In this document: positions 15,511 to 25,691 of the stretch, one piece after another
Layout: the number at the start of each line of letters is the position of its first letter
Position numbering within the stretch: position 1 is the stretch's first letter
Source: Bin87 sp034421995
Lineage (GTDB): Bacteria > Chloroflexota > Dehalococcoidia > Lucifugimonadales > UBA3495
Assembly (NCBI GenBank): GCA_034421995.1
Contig: DAOUJY010000038.1
Span: 1 to 64,000, forward strand
DNA: 64,000 nt
Direction of reading: 5' to 3'
Translations under genes and position numbers: made by a program
Notes under the pieces: model-generated
What the model saw: only the letters and a program-made list of their open reading frames with translations
Told to the model about the DNA's origin: nothing
The model's database searches: none

Positions 15511-16972
15511 AACAGTGCCCGAACTCTGGCGACTCACCGTATCCGAGGCTTCCCGTCTGTTGTCAGACCGGGAAATCAGCAGTGCGGAACTTACCGAATC
15601 TTTCCTGGAACGCATTGCGGCAGTGGATGGGCAGCTGTGCGCGTACCTAACCGTGACTGCCGACGTCGCCCGACGGCAGGCTGCCGATGCCGACCGGCGC
15701 ATCGCGGCCGGCGAGGGTACTTCCCTCACCGGCGTACCCATGCAGATTAAGGATCTGCTGTGCACCGAAGGCGTTGCCACCACCTGCGCCTCCCGAATGC
15801 TGGCTGAATACGTTCCGGTGTACGATGCCACCGCCGTGGCGCGCCTCCGTGAGCAGGGAGCCGTGCTGCTGGGCAAGGGCAACATGGACGAGTTCGGCAT
15901 GGGGTCTTCTACCGAGAATTCCGCGTTTTTCCCGACCCGGAACCCCTGGAATACAGACTGCGTGCCGGGCGGGAGCAGCGGGGGTTCGGCGGCTGCGGTG
16001 GCGGCCGGCGCGGCTTCCTTCGCCCTGGGAACCGACACCGGGGGCAGCATCCGGCAGCCGGCGTCGTTCTGCGGCATCACCGGTCTTAAACCTACCTACG
16101 GGCGGGTGAGCCGCTATGGGTTGGTGGCATACGCCTCATCGCTGGACCAGGTTGGGCCGCTGGCCCGTGACGCCGCCGACTGCGCCCTGGCGCTCCAGGC
16201 CATCGCCGGCCACGACCCGCGCGACGCCACTTCGCTGTCAGACCGCGTACCCGATTACTCCGCCGGCCTGACCGGTGATATTTCCGGTTTGCGCCTTGGC
16301 GTTCCCAGGGAGTACTTCGCGGAAGGAATGGATGCGGGAGTCCGAGAAGCGGTTTCCGCCGCCATAGACCAACTGTCTGCTCTGGGGGCGGAAATCCGCG
16401 AAGTCTCCCTGCCCACGACCGCGTATGCGCTGGCCTGTTATTACATTATTGCGCCATCGGAATGTTCCGCCAACCTCGCTCGCTATGACGGAGTGAAGTA
16501 CGGATATTCCCACCGGGGAGACGGCGATATGTGGGCCGCGATGGAGCGCACCCGACAGGACGGCTTCGGGGCTGAGGTGAAGCGGCGCATCATGCTGGGC
16601 GCGTTTGCCCTGTCCTCAGGATATTACGACGCCTACTACCACAAGGCACAGCAGGTCAGAACGCTGATCCGGCAGGATTTTGCCCGCGTCTTTGAGGAAG
16701 TGGATGTATTGGCGGCGCCAGTCTCGCCGGTGGTTGCGTTCCCCATCGGGGAGCTAACGGATGACCCGGTGCGGATGTACCTGGTGGACATCTACACGCT
16801 TCCGGTGAACGTTGCCGGGCTGCCGGCCATGTCTGTCCCCTGCGGGTTCAGCGACGGGATGCCGGTGGGATTGCAACTGATCGGCCCGCACCTATCAGAA
16901 GACAAACTGTTGAACACCGCTCACGCCTACCAACAGGCTACGATGTGGCACCAGGAGCGTCCAAAGATATAG
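15503..16972 (+). CDS. gatA: Glutamyl-tRNA(Gln) amidotransferase subunit A
   Basis: Amidase-signature subunit that releases ammonia from glutamine for tRNA amidation. The protein is 489 aa. The catalytic Lys-cisSer-Ser triad is visible as MQIKD (about residue 81), PGGSSGGSA and TDTGGSIRQPA. The C-terminal half (LPVNVAGLPAMSVPCGF, GLQLIG) is standard. I chose the ATG at 15503, inside the last codons of gatC; upstream in-frame codons are shadow. gatB is not in the window. Because asnS follows directly, the complex is probably needed mainly for Gln-tRNA here; that is inference. Confidence 0.96.
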   Translation: MSKTVPELWRLTVSEASRLLSDREISSAELTESFLERIAAVDGQLCAYLTVTADVARRQAADADRRIAAGEGTSLTGVPMQIKDLLCTEGVATTCASRMLAEYVPVYDATAVARLREQGAVLLGKGNMDEFGMGSSTENSAFFPTRNPWNTDCVPGGSSGGSAAAVAAGAASFALGTDTGGSIRQPASFCGITGLKPTYGRVSRYGLVAYASSLDQVGPLARDAADCALALQAIAGHDPRDATSLSDRVPDYSAGLTGDISGLRLGVPREYFAEGMDAGVREAVSAAIDQLSALGAEIREVSLPTTAYALACYYIIAPSECSANLARYDGVKYGYSHRGDGDMWAAMERTRQDGFGAEVKRRIMLGAFALSSGYYDAYYHKAQQVRTLIRQDFARVFEEVDVLAAPVSPVVAFPIGELTDDPVRMYLVDIYTLPVNVAGLPAMSVPCGFSDGMPVGLQLIGPHLSEDKLLNTAHAYQQATMWHQERPKI

Positions 16973-17000
16973 TGGGTGGCGTGGCCACCGTGGCGCGCTG

Positions 17001-17009
17001 TGCTAAAAT
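17001..17009 (+). promoter_or_regulatory. Possible extended -10 promoter for asnS
   Basis: TGCTAAAAT fits TGnTAnAAT. The expected start is about 17015, giving a short leader of about 28 nt that contains CGGAGG just before the asnS ATG. No good -35 is seen. Confidence 0.35.
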
Positions 17010-17042
17010 CGGCATATCAGCCTATCTCTTCGGAGGCCCGCC

Positions 17043-18443
<1,401 letters not shown>

Positions 18444-18445
18444 AG

Positions 18446-18868
18446 CTACGCGCCGATGCGCACGCCGTCCGGGTAGGTGTAGCCGACCCGGTCGTTATAA
18501 ACGCCGGACGCTGGAAATATCTGGCGATAAAGGCCGCGGGCCCGCTGCTTGACGACGGCGTTGGCCGCCTCTTTGGTCGGGGTAGGCTTGGCGTTCTGGT
18601 CTTTGTAGAGCTGCGATTGGAGCGGGCTGTCGTTCTCCATCTCCCAGATGCAGAGGTATCGCATCACGTTGTTGTTTTGCCCGTCCTCCGGGTCGAGCAT
18701 GAACCGGCGGGCGCTGATGTAGCCGGGGATGGACATGCGCTCGGGCAGATGCTCCTCGTTGTACCACTTGTTGAACACTTCGTCGTCCGCCTCGTCCACC
18801 TCCATCATCACTATCAGGACGGTGGTGCCCACTTGCTGGTCGTTCCTGTGGCCGTTGCTGCTGGTCAT
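18446..18868 (-). CDS. Small alpha/beta-barrel (EthD/DUF4286-like) protein
   Basis: 140 aa. VGTTVLIVMMEVDEADDEVF followed by KWYNEEHLPERMSIPGYISA is the pattern of dimeric ferredoxin-fold (EthD-like) proteins, in which a W/Y-N-E-EHL segment leads into a 'pG' turn. A second strand, MRYLCIWEMEND, follows. Function in this family is usually unassigned; many accompany degradation genes. AAGGAGG lies 6 nt before the ATG. The gene is convergent with asnS. Confidence 0.6.
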   Translation of the reverse strand: MTSSNGHRNDQQVGTTVLIVMMEVDEADDEVFNKWYNEEHLPERMSIPGYISARRFMLDPEDGQNNNVMRYLCIWEMENDSPLQSQLYKDQNAKPTPTKEAANAVVKQRARGLYRQIFPASGVYNDRVGYTYPDGVRIGA

Positions 18869-18886
18869 GATTGCCTCCTTGCGCCG

Positions 18887-19291
18887 TCATGGAGTTGGCA
18901 ACTCGGTTATGGTAACGTCGCCGCCGTGTTTGAAGTCGATGGACAGATTGTTGTCCCAAAGCAGGCCGACGCCGACTAGCGGAGTAATTTCAGATTCCAG
19001 AACGTGAATGCGCCTGATTTCATCGTGCCATAGGATCGTGCCTTCGTAGGCATTGAACGCGGTGGTAGAGCCACTGCCCATCCGGTAGCGACCGGAACGA
19101 CCCGCCGGAGCGAGTTCCAGCTGCTCTATAACGGCTATCGGTAACGTCAAGTCCCCGGTAAATCCCGTGTCCAAGTGCGCTTCAATGGTTCTATCCTGTC
19201 CGCTGCTGTCTATCAACGCCACGGTAATGGCCGGGCATCGCAGCAGATTGACACTGCCGCTAATCACCGTCGGGCCTCTGTTAGATGCCAT
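18887..19291 (-). CDS. Clan AA (retropepsin-like) aspartic protease domain protein
   Basis: 134 aa. AHLDTGFTGDLTLP contains the D-T/S-G active-site motif of single-domain retropepsin-like proteases, followed by the usual hydrophobic strand. A second family-like element, VGVGLLWDNNLSIDF (normally 'iG.dlL....l.iD'), lies near the end. Such proteins act as homodimers. I chose the ATG at 19291, which overlaps the end of the upstream small gene by 11 bp. The two form a recurrent-looking pair whose role is unknown. Confidence 0.7.
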   Translation of the reverse strand: MASNRGPTVISGSVNLLRCPAITVALIDSSGQDRTIEAHLDTGFTGDLTLPIAVIEQLELAPAGRSGRYRMGSGSTTAFNAYEGTILWHDEIRRIHVLESEITPLVGVGLLWDNNLSIDFKHGGDVTITELPTP

Positions 19292-19538
19292 AGGAAATGA
19301 ACGCGGCAGGATAGCCAACGCGGACGGTGTACACGTCTGCATCCGGCCGGCGCTCCAGCAGGCGGCGCGCGGCGTAAATCAATTTCTCGTCCAGTTCCCA
19401 ATCTTCGCTGTCAAAATCGAATGACAGGAAAAGGCCAATGGGTTCCTCCGCGCCATTGAGCGTCGGACGCACTTTTTCTTCATAAATCCGCTTGCCGAAT
19501 GCTTCAGCGTCCTCGGCAGTAATCTCTTTCCGTGGCAT
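19281..19538 (-). CDS. Small acidic hypothetical protein
   Basis: 85 aa, acidic, with no signal or membrane segment: ITAEDAEAFGKRIYEEKV, then GLFLSFDFDSEDWELDEKL, then a DVYTVRVG strand. No family is recognised. It overlaps the start of the aspartic protease-like gene by 11 bp, so the two are translationally coupled. A roughly 85-aa partner upstream of a nuclease- or protease-like gene is reminiscent of antitoxin-like pairs, but no known antitoxin fold is visible. Confidence 0.55.
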   Translation of the reverse strand: MPRKEITAEDAEAFGKRIYEEKVRPTLNGAEEPIGLFLSFDFDSEDWELDEKLIYAARRLLERRPDADVYTVRVGYPAAFISYGI

Positions 19539-19569
19539 GTGGAACCTCCGGATGTGCCGTCAATCTCGT

Positions 19570-20490
19570 TCAGAATTGGTCGAAAAAAGCAGGTACGATC
19601 TCTACATCTTCAACAGTTCGGGTAGTGACCTTTACGCCTAATTCATACTGCTTGAGCAGTTCGCACAACTCATTTCCGTCAACCAAATCGATTGGCGTGG
19701 CCCCCGCTCTGACGGCTTCATCACGTGCCCCTTTGGTGAATTCTCCGGTGGTAATCAGTAATCCTTTCTCGCCTCGACCAGCTAAAGCACCACGGAAATC
19801 TCGAACCATGTTTGCTTGCACTGTACCGCTAAATCGTTTGCATTGAAAATAGACCGGGAAAGAAACCAGCGAAACCCGGTAAACTCCTACACCATCTATT
19901 CCACCATCGCCTGGGCGCCCGGTGACTTGGACGTTTTGAAACCCTGCTTCGAGTAGCAATCGACGCGACAGTCGCTCAAATGCCTCAGGTCGCATAGTGA
20001 CCAAGCGCTCATGCAGTTCAGATTTCCAGTCGTCAAGATCATCTGAAACCTCATCATTATCAATATACGTGGATAGATCCTGCGAGACGGTTACGCTGGA
20101 TACATCTGCCGCCTTCCCCAAAGGCATTTTATTCGCACTGTTTCTCTTGCGCCTGTTTTCTTCGCGAATAACTTGCCGCTCCTGCTCGTAACGAGCTCGG
20201 CAGTCACTTTCAGTGAAGCTTAATCCCAACTGGGTCAGCGACCAGATGCCCCGGATCGAATTGTCCATCGCGCCGATTCGTTTGAGCACGCTGCGCGCCC
20301 AATCGATGCGGTAATAAACATAAGGTCTTCCTTTGGGGTTGCAGATTGACAATTGCTGTTCGGTAATGCCTTCTGCCTCCACAATAATCTCGTTAATCTG
20401 GGCGATCCTACCAGACCCCCCCAACTCCCGCAGGGCCTTTATTGCTGGCCAAGCGAAATCGATCTCCGCCGGCAACGATGAGGCGTCCAT
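19570..20490 (-). CDS. mrr: Mrr-type restriction endonuclease (type IV)
   Basis: 306 aa, matching the size of E. coli Mrr. The N-terminal winged-helix Mrr_N domain runs to about residue 100 (FAWPAIKALRELGGSG, GIWSLTQLG). The C-terminal Mrr catalytic PD-(D/E)xK domain has RLLLEAGFQNVQVTGRPGDG with GGIDG (the Asp), then VYFQCKRF (the QxK), then ANMVRDFRGALA and GLLITTGEFTKGA. The family cuts modified foreign DNA. GGAGG lies 7 nt before the ATG. There is no associated methyltransferase, as expected for type IV. It neighbours other small accessory genes. Confidence 0.92.
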   Translation of the reverse strand: MDASSLPAEIDFAWPAIKALRELGGSGRIAQINEIIVEAEGITEQQLSICNPKGRPYVYYRIDWARSVLKRIGAMDNSIRGIWSLTQLGLSFTESDCRARYEQERQVIREENRRKRNSANKMPLGKAADVSSVTVSQDLSTYIDNDEVSDDLDDWKSELHERLVTMRPEAFERLSRRLLLEAGFQNVQVTGRPGDGGIDGVGVYRVSLVSFPVYFQCKRFSGTVQANMVRDFRGALAGRGEKGLLITTGEFTKGARDEAVRAGATPIDLVDGNELCELLKQYELGVKVTTRTVEDVEIVPAFFDQF

Positions 20491-20523
20491 GATATTCCTC
20501 CATGCAGAGCGCTGAGTGTATCG

Positions 20524-21513
20524 TTATCCTAACCGACGATATATCTGCACCCGGTGCCGATAGCAGTCGGCCACGAACACCAGACCGTCGTCGCCCACCG
20601 TCACCGCAGTGGGCCGATAAAAACGCCGTTTCAGCTGGATGTTCTGCGTCGCCAGGTTCAGCTTCTCTTCAATGTCGGGATTGGCGTCCAGGAACGTGCG
20701 CGCCCATTTTGAGGTGCCCGAATGCCCGATCAGGGTGTCGATAACCCTCCCGGTCTCGTCCAGGACCTGCACCCGGTCGTTCCACCAATCGCAAACGTAG
20801 ATCCGCCCGCCGCTGTCCACCGCCAATCCGTTGGGACGAGAGAACCCGTCGCCGTTGTCCTTGCCATCAAACGTGGCAATGTGGGCGCCATCGGCGTCAA
20901 ACTTCTGTATCCGGTCGTTGCGCCAATCGGAAACGTACACCTGCCCCGCTCCGTCCACGGCGACGCCCCAAGGCATATCGAACTGTCCTGGGCCGACACC
21001 CATTTCTCCCCAAGACGCGACGAGCGCGCCATCGGAAGCGAACCGCTGGATCCGGTGATTCAGTGCATCCGTCACCAGCAGCGTCCCGTCCGGTGCGAAA
21101 GCCAAGCCCGAGGGTCGGTTCAGCCGACCGGGACCGCTGCCGAACTCGCCCCAGCAGGCGATGAACTCGCCTTTGGCGGTGAAGCTGCTGACGCGGTGGG
21201 TGTTTTCATCGGACAAATACAGATTGCCGTCCGGCCCGAAGACGATGGCGGTGATCCAGATGAATTGACCGGGGGCTTCACCCCAGCGGCAGAACTCCCC
21301 TACATAATCGCCGTCGATGGTGCAGCGGGTTACTCGTACCGCTTCGGGCTGGTTGGGATTGGCGCGGCTCGCTACGTGAAGCAGACCATCCGGGCCCAGC
21401 GCCACCGACACCGGACCGCTGAAACCCGGCCCGCCGCCGGACAGCAATCCGATAACGTCGTGGTACTGGTACATCCCCGTAACGGACATCGGATATTCAA
21501 CGACAGTGGTCAT
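20524..21513 (-). CDS. NHL-repeat beta-propeller protein
   Basis: About 329 aa from the ATG at 21513, which has AGGAG 5 nt upstream; the longer frame to 21558 is not needed. It holds at least five NHL-type repeats with the recurring unit GxAxxPDGxLxVxDxxNHRIQxF, for example FAPDGTLLVTDALNHRIQRF, VDGAGQVYVSDWRNDRIQKF and VDSGGRIYVCDWWNDRVQVL. There is no signal peptide, so it is probably cytoplasmic. These propellers act as binding platforms or lactonase-like enzymes; the function here is unknown. It lies 8 nt downstream of the acyl-CoA dehydrogenase in the same direction. Confidence 0.85.
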   Translation of the reverse strand: MTTVVEYPMSVTGMYQYHDVIGLLSGGGPGFSGPVSVALGPDGLLHVASRANPNQPEAVRVTRCTIDGDYVGEFCRWGEAPGQFIWITAIVFGPDGNLYLSDENTHRVSSFTAKGEFIACWGEFGSGPGRLNRPSGLAFAPDGTLLVTDALNHRIQRFASDGALVASWGEMGVGPGQFDMPWGVAVDGAGQVYVSDWRNDRIQKFDADGAHIATFDGKDNGDGFSRPNGLAVDSGGRIYVCDWWNDRVQVLDETGRVIDTLIGHSGTSKWARTFLDANPDIEEKLNLATQNIQLKRRFYRPTAVTVGDDGLVFVADCYRHRVQIYRRLG

Positions 21514-21521
21514 CGCTGCTC

Positions 21522-22730
21522 CTAGGTAAGTTCGATGGTGATGGCCGGCAGCCCACACTCCAGCTTGCCGATGGTTTCCAGGCAGCGGTCGTTGGCCGGA
21601 GGCATCACCGGGCCGGACAGCGCGTCGCGTCGGAGCCGTTCCAATGGGGACGACTTCAGCAGCCCGCCCCCTCCGGCCATCCTCATGGCCGCGTCGGTGA
21701 CGGAGACGCCCACCTCGGAGCAGTATTGCTTGGCGCGGTTCACCGCCAGCACGGCGCCGGTCGGGTCGGCCTCCCGGTCCGTGAGCGCGGCATCAACCAA
21801 CATGAGCCGGCCCGATTGGATGGCTACGCTCATTTGCCCGATGGTTTGCTGCGTAGCCGGATAGTGGATCATCGTGTCGCCACCGGGCGTCCAGGAACGG
21901 CTGGCGACTTGGTCCGTGATGTATTCGTAGGCGGCCTCGGCGATACCCAGGTACACGGCCGCGTAACCCAGCGAGAAACTGCCCCAGTCGGCGGTAAGCA
22001 AACGACCCGGCGGTCCGAAAATCGTGTCAGCCGGAGCGACGGTATCGTAGCTCACGGTGTGACTGGCGGTGGCTCTCATGCCGACCGCGTCCCACTGGCC
22101 GGTAACCCTCACGCCGCTCATGTCGCTGCGAATCATCCCGGAGATGAGGTTGTCCGGCCCGCCGCCGCTGCCGGCGACGATGCCCGACACGAAGAAATAA
22201 TCGGCAGCGTCGGCCAATGAGCAGAAATGCTTGGTTCCCTCCACCCGGTAGGCGCCGTCGCCGACCGGAGTAAAAGTAGTGGATAGCACGAACCGCTCCC
22301 GGGCCGAGGCGCCAGGTTCGCTGGTTATGGAGGCGAAAAGCCGACCGGCCTCTACGACTTCAGCGAAATAGCGCCGGCGCTGCTCCGGCGTCCCCAATCC
22401 GCCGACGAAAGAGCCGACAACGTTGGTGTGCATCGTCAGCGTCAGGGCGGTGGAAGCGCAGCCTCTGGCGACGGCGAGGATGCACATTGCAAACGTCAAC
22501 GGGTCAACCCCGTGACCGCCAAACCGGGTCGGCACCCGCAAATTCAACAACCCGGCATCGCGCAGATCGTCGTAGTTCTCCGCAGGAAACTCGGCCGCTG
22601 CGTCATAGGCAGAGGCGCGCATGATGAACCGATCCTTGGCGAGCCGGTCGGCGGTAAGCGCCAACCGCAGCTGTGCATCGTTCATGCAGCGGGCGGCTGC
22701 GGTCGGTATCGGTTCCAATTTGATGGTCAA
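21522..22730 (-). CDS. Acyl-CoA dehydrogenase family flavoprotein
   Basis: 402 aa of the acyl-CoA dehydrogenase fold: an N-terminal helical domain (NLRVPTRFGGHGVDPLTF), a middle beta domain (FASITSEPGASAR, VEGTKHFCS) and a C-terminal helical domain (VTDAAMRMAGGGGLLKSSPL, RDALSGPVMPP). The C-terminus resembles the DszC/flavin-dependent monooxygenase branch as much as true dehydrogenases, and no clear catalytic Glu is visible, so the reaction is uncertain. The start is a TTG at 22730 with no strong ribosome-binding site. It lies 24 nt downstream of the DUF1800 gene and before the NHL protein, probably one operon. Confidence 0.85.
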   Translation of the reverse strand: MTIKLEPIPTAAARCMNDAQLRLALTADRLAKDRFIMRASAYDAAAEFPAENYDDLRDAGLLNLRVPTRFGGHGVDPLTFAMCILAVARGCASTALTLTMHTNVVGSFVGGLGTPEQRRRYFAEVVEAGRLFASITSEPGASARERFVLSTTFTPVGDGAYRVEGTKHFCSLADAADYFFVSGIVAGSGGGPDNLISGMIRSDMSGVRVTGQWDAVGMRATASHTVSYDTVAPADTIFGPPGRLLTADWGSFSLGYAAVYLGIAEAAYEYITDQVASRSWTPGGDTMIHYPATQQTIGQMSVAIQSGRLMLVDAALTDREADPTGAVLAVNRAKQYCSEVGVSVTDAAMRMAGGGGLLKSSPLERLRRDALSGPVMPPANDRCLETIGKLECGLPAITIELT

Positions 22731-22754
22731 GGGTAGTCAACCCTTATGAGCGAT

Positions 22755-24203
22755 TTACGCGAACTGGTATTCCCGGGTCGAACCGATCATCCGCAGAGCG
22801 TTCAACACCACCGCTTCGACGTCGGCACCGTCGCCCAGAGCTTGTTCCGCCTGCGCTACCAGAGCCGAGCGGTTGTCTTCCCGGAGGATTACCCAGCCCA
22901 GCAGCTCCAGGCACCCGTCCACGACGCCGGCGGCGTCCGGTTCGCACGCCAGCAGAATGTCCACCATGTTTCGGACACCGGAATGGGTGGCATCGCCCAG
23001 GTTGTCGGCTACGAAGTTGATGCGCTCCACCATGCTGCCGCTGTCGATCCACTCCCGGCCGGTGTGCCAACCCTCCACCGACGGCGGATTGAGCAGGTCC
23101 TGGTTCATGTAGCGGCACTCCAGCGCGGTATCCATGAACCCAACGCGGGGGAACTTGAAATCCCCCACCAGGTGCAGCGTGCCCACCACCACCTCGGCGG
23201 GACTTTTTACCCGGGCGAAGCGGGCCGCGTCGGACTTGAAGAAGTCCGACGCAAACATTAGTCGCAGCATGGACCGGATGTCGTAACCGGAGCGGAAGTA
23301 TTCTTGCTCCAGCAGCGCGATGGCCTCCGGGTCGGCCGGCGGCGTGTTCTGCCAAGCCGGAACCTGCACGTCGTCGGCGACGAAGAAGTTGTAAAGGTGG
23401 CGGCTGATAAACCGAGCCGTGGCCGGCTGCCGGCATACGATTTCGATGATATCGTCGCCGTTGAAATTGCCCGTTTCGCCCTGGAAGGTCTTGATGCCGT
23501 CGTCGTGGTCGTCGGGATCGTAGCGGAAGAGCCACGGGGTCTTGCCGTAGGGGATGCTGGCCACGTTGTCGTCGTCGATGGTCCAGCCGGTGAAGGCGCG
23601 GGCCGCTTCCTGTACGTCATCCTCGGTGTAGTTTTCCTTGCCGTCCATGCCGACGCCCATGGAGAAGAGTTCCAGCAGTTCCCGGCCCCAGTTTTCGTTG
23701 ATAGCGTGCTTGTGGTTGAAGTTGTTGTCCAGCCAGAAAATCATCGCCGGATCGCGAGCCAATCGCCGGAGCAGTTCCTGGAAACTGCCCAAACCATACT
23801 CCCGGAACAGATCAATCTGGTTCAGCATGGTCTTTTCGTGGAGAACCTTCGCCAGGCCGGTGGCGAAAACACCATGCCAGAACAGGGCGATCTTTTCCTG
23901 CAACGGTTTGACGCCGGCGTTGCCGTTCATCCGGTACACCGTTTCAGTCAGCGCTCCTTCGATGTTCCGGCTCTCTTTCCAGTCGATGTAGTACCGCTCG
24001 ATGATGTCCTCGTCCAGATCGGGTTGGGCCTCCGGGTGCAGCAGCCAATCCACCGTAGCCTCATAACCCCACGCGCAGTACGTGTTGAGTTCCCCGGGGG
24101 TTGCGCCGAAACCGGCCCGGCGGAGCAGGTGGGCGATCAGAGCGGGTTGCGAGTCGGATGTGGTGATGGGGGCAGCAACAGGCTTGGAGTTGGCTAGAGT
24201 CAT
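22755..24203 (-). CDS. DUF1800 family protein
   Basis: 482 aa from the ATG at 24203; an upstream extension to 24401 is rich in Cys and Pro and looks spurious. The family signature is clear: IAHLLRRAGFGATPGEL, FWHGVFAT, NENWGRELLELFSMG, YTEDDVQEAARAFTGW, FKSPAEVV-like VKSPAEVVVG and PPSVEGWHTGREWI. Function in the family is unknown. It usually pairs with a DUF1501 (sulfatase-like) protein, often exported, but no DUF1501 gene follows here; instead come an acyl-CoA dehydrogenase-like gene and an NHL gene. No signal peptide is evident at this start. Confidence 0.88.
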   Translation of the reverse strand: MTLANSKPVAAPITTSDSQPALIAHLLRRAGFGATPGELNTYCAWGYEATVDWLLHPEAQPDLDEDIIERYYIDWKESRNIEGALTETVYRMNGNAGVKPLQEKIALFWHGVFATGLAKVLHEKTMLNQIDLFREYGLGSFQELLRRLARDPAMIFWLDNNFNHKHAINENWGRELLELFSMGVGMDGKENYTEDDVQEAARAFTGWTIDDDNVASIPYGKTPWLFRYDPDDHDDGIKTFQGETGNFNGDDIIEIVCRQPATARFISRHLYNFFVADDVQVPAWQNTPPADPEAIALLEQEYFRSGYDIRSMLRLMFASDFFKSDAARFARVKSPAEVVVGTLHLVGDFKFPRVGFMDTALECRYMNQDLLNPPSVEGWHTGREWIDSGSMVERINFVADNLGDATHSGVRNMVDILLACEPDAAGVVDGCLELLGWVILREDNRSALVAQAEQALGDGADVEAVVLNALRMIGSTREYQFA

Positions 24204-24442
24204 GGGGTGGCCTCGGACGGATACCGGGAGATTGGAGCGGACAAATAGTCCATTTCCAGTGGCCGCCATCATACCACAGCAGGGTGGCCCGATGATTTGG
24301 AACAACCCACAGCATTGACATCCTTTCGGTCGGGGCGCACTATGTGGCGGCTGACGGCCCCCATACGCAATCGCCGCCGACGCCCCACATATGCCGGGCA
24401 AACCACCACCGCGAGAGTAGGCTTATTTTTGGCTTCCTGAGA

Positions 24443-25684
24443 ATGCCGCGTTTGCATACGCTGGACGCCTGGCTGGAATATCGAGACTTTCGTCTGCTGT
24501 GGTTCGCCAATTTCTGCGGTTTCACCGCCCAGTGGCTGCAGTTGTTGAGCATCGGGTGGCTGGTTCAGGGGCTATCTGAAGGTTCGGGCCGGGGCGGCTT
24601 GCTGGTGGTGTCCGTCAGCGCCCTCAACACTCTGCCCGGCCTGCTGGTCAACCCCGTCGCTGGTGTCCTGGGTGATCGACTGGACCGCCGCAAGCTGGTG
24701 ATGACTCTGCAATCCTGCAGCGCGGCGATGGCGTTGGCTTTCGCGTTTCTCGTCTCCAGCGAATACATCAGGTGGTGGCATGCCTATGCCTACGTGTTGA
24801 TTTCAGGATCCTTCCTCGCCATCACCCAGCCGATGCAACAGGTGCTGATTTCCAATACCGTGCCGCGCGAGTCCCTGGTCAATGCTTATGCCATTAACAC
24901 GCTTACCGTCACTGGCACCCGCGTCTTCGGCCCCTTCGTAGGCGGGATGATGATTATCACGTTGGGATATTTTTGGAACTTCGCCCTGGAGGCGGCGTTG
25001 TACCTGGGCGTGGTCCTCATGCTGCTGCCGATGCAAGTCCGCTACGCTTCGGCAGCGCCCCAAGGAGAGTCCAGGCGCATCACACCCCTGGCGGACATCC
25101 GCGACGGCATCATGCACCTGTGGCGGCAGCAGCGCGAAGTGCTGGAGATTGCGGTGTTGTCGGTGGTACCCAACACGATTTTGCATCCCCTCTGGTTTCT
25201 GCTGCCACTGTTCACCGTAGAGGCGTTCCAGGCGCACGTTGATACGGGCGGATACCTGCTGGCGATCACGGGGGTGGGCGGGCTGATTTCAACCCTCACC
25301 ATCGCGACGTGGGGTTTTCCCATTCGTCGGGGCTACACCCTGTTCATCGCGGCGGTACTCTCGTCCATCAGCACCATGCTCTTTGCGTATTCCTATTGGC
25401 TCTGGGTCGCGTTCGCGGTCCTCGCCGCTCAGTCGTTTTTCCAGGCGTACTTCCGCACCACTCAGGGGACGCTGGTTTTGACCATCGTGCCGGACCGGTT
25501 CCGCGCCCGCACCATGGCGCTGTTGGCTTACGAGCGTTCTTTCCTGATCGGGGTCAGCGTTGTGATCGGTATGTTCGCGGACTTCACATCCGCTTCTTTG
25601 GCGATCCTGGCCATCGGCTCCGTGGGATTGGCAATGACGTTGACGTGCTGGGCCACGCTCCGCCGGGTGCGCGCTCTGCGGTAG
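24443..25684 (+). CDS. MFS transporter (EntS-like), first of a tandem pair
   Basis: 413 aa with about 12 membrane segments. The loop 2-3 signature reads GVLGDRLDRRKLVM (G-x-x-x-D-R-x-x-R-R). The family resembles enterobactin-exporter/macrolide-efflux type MFS_3 proteins. I chose the ATG at 24443 (MPRLHTLDAWLEYRDFRLLW) because it begins the conserved cytosolic lead-in to TM1; the open frame extends 33 codons further without support. The substrate is unknown. The next gene is a close paralogue. Confidence 0.88.
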   Translation: MPRLHTLDAWLEYRDFRLLWFANFCGFTAQWLQLLSIGWLVQGLSEGSGRGGLLVVSVSALNTLPGLLVNPVAGVLGDRLDRRKLVMTLQSCSAAMALAFAFLVSSEYIRWWHAYAYVLISGSFLAITQPMQQVLISNTVPRESLVNAYAINTLTVTGTRVFGPFVGGMMIITLGYFWNFALEAALYLGVVLMLLPMQVRYASAAPQGESRRITPLADIRDGIMHLWRQQREVLEIAVLSVVPNTILHPLWFLLPLFTVEAFQAHVDTGGYLLAITGVGGLISTLTIATWGFPIRRGYTLFIAAVLSSISTMLFAYSYWLWVAFAVLAAQSFFQAYFRTTQGTLVLTIVPDRFRARTMALLAYERSFLIGVSVVIGMFADFTSASLAILAIGSVGLAMTLTCWATLRRVRALR

Positions 25685-25691
25685 GTGGAAC

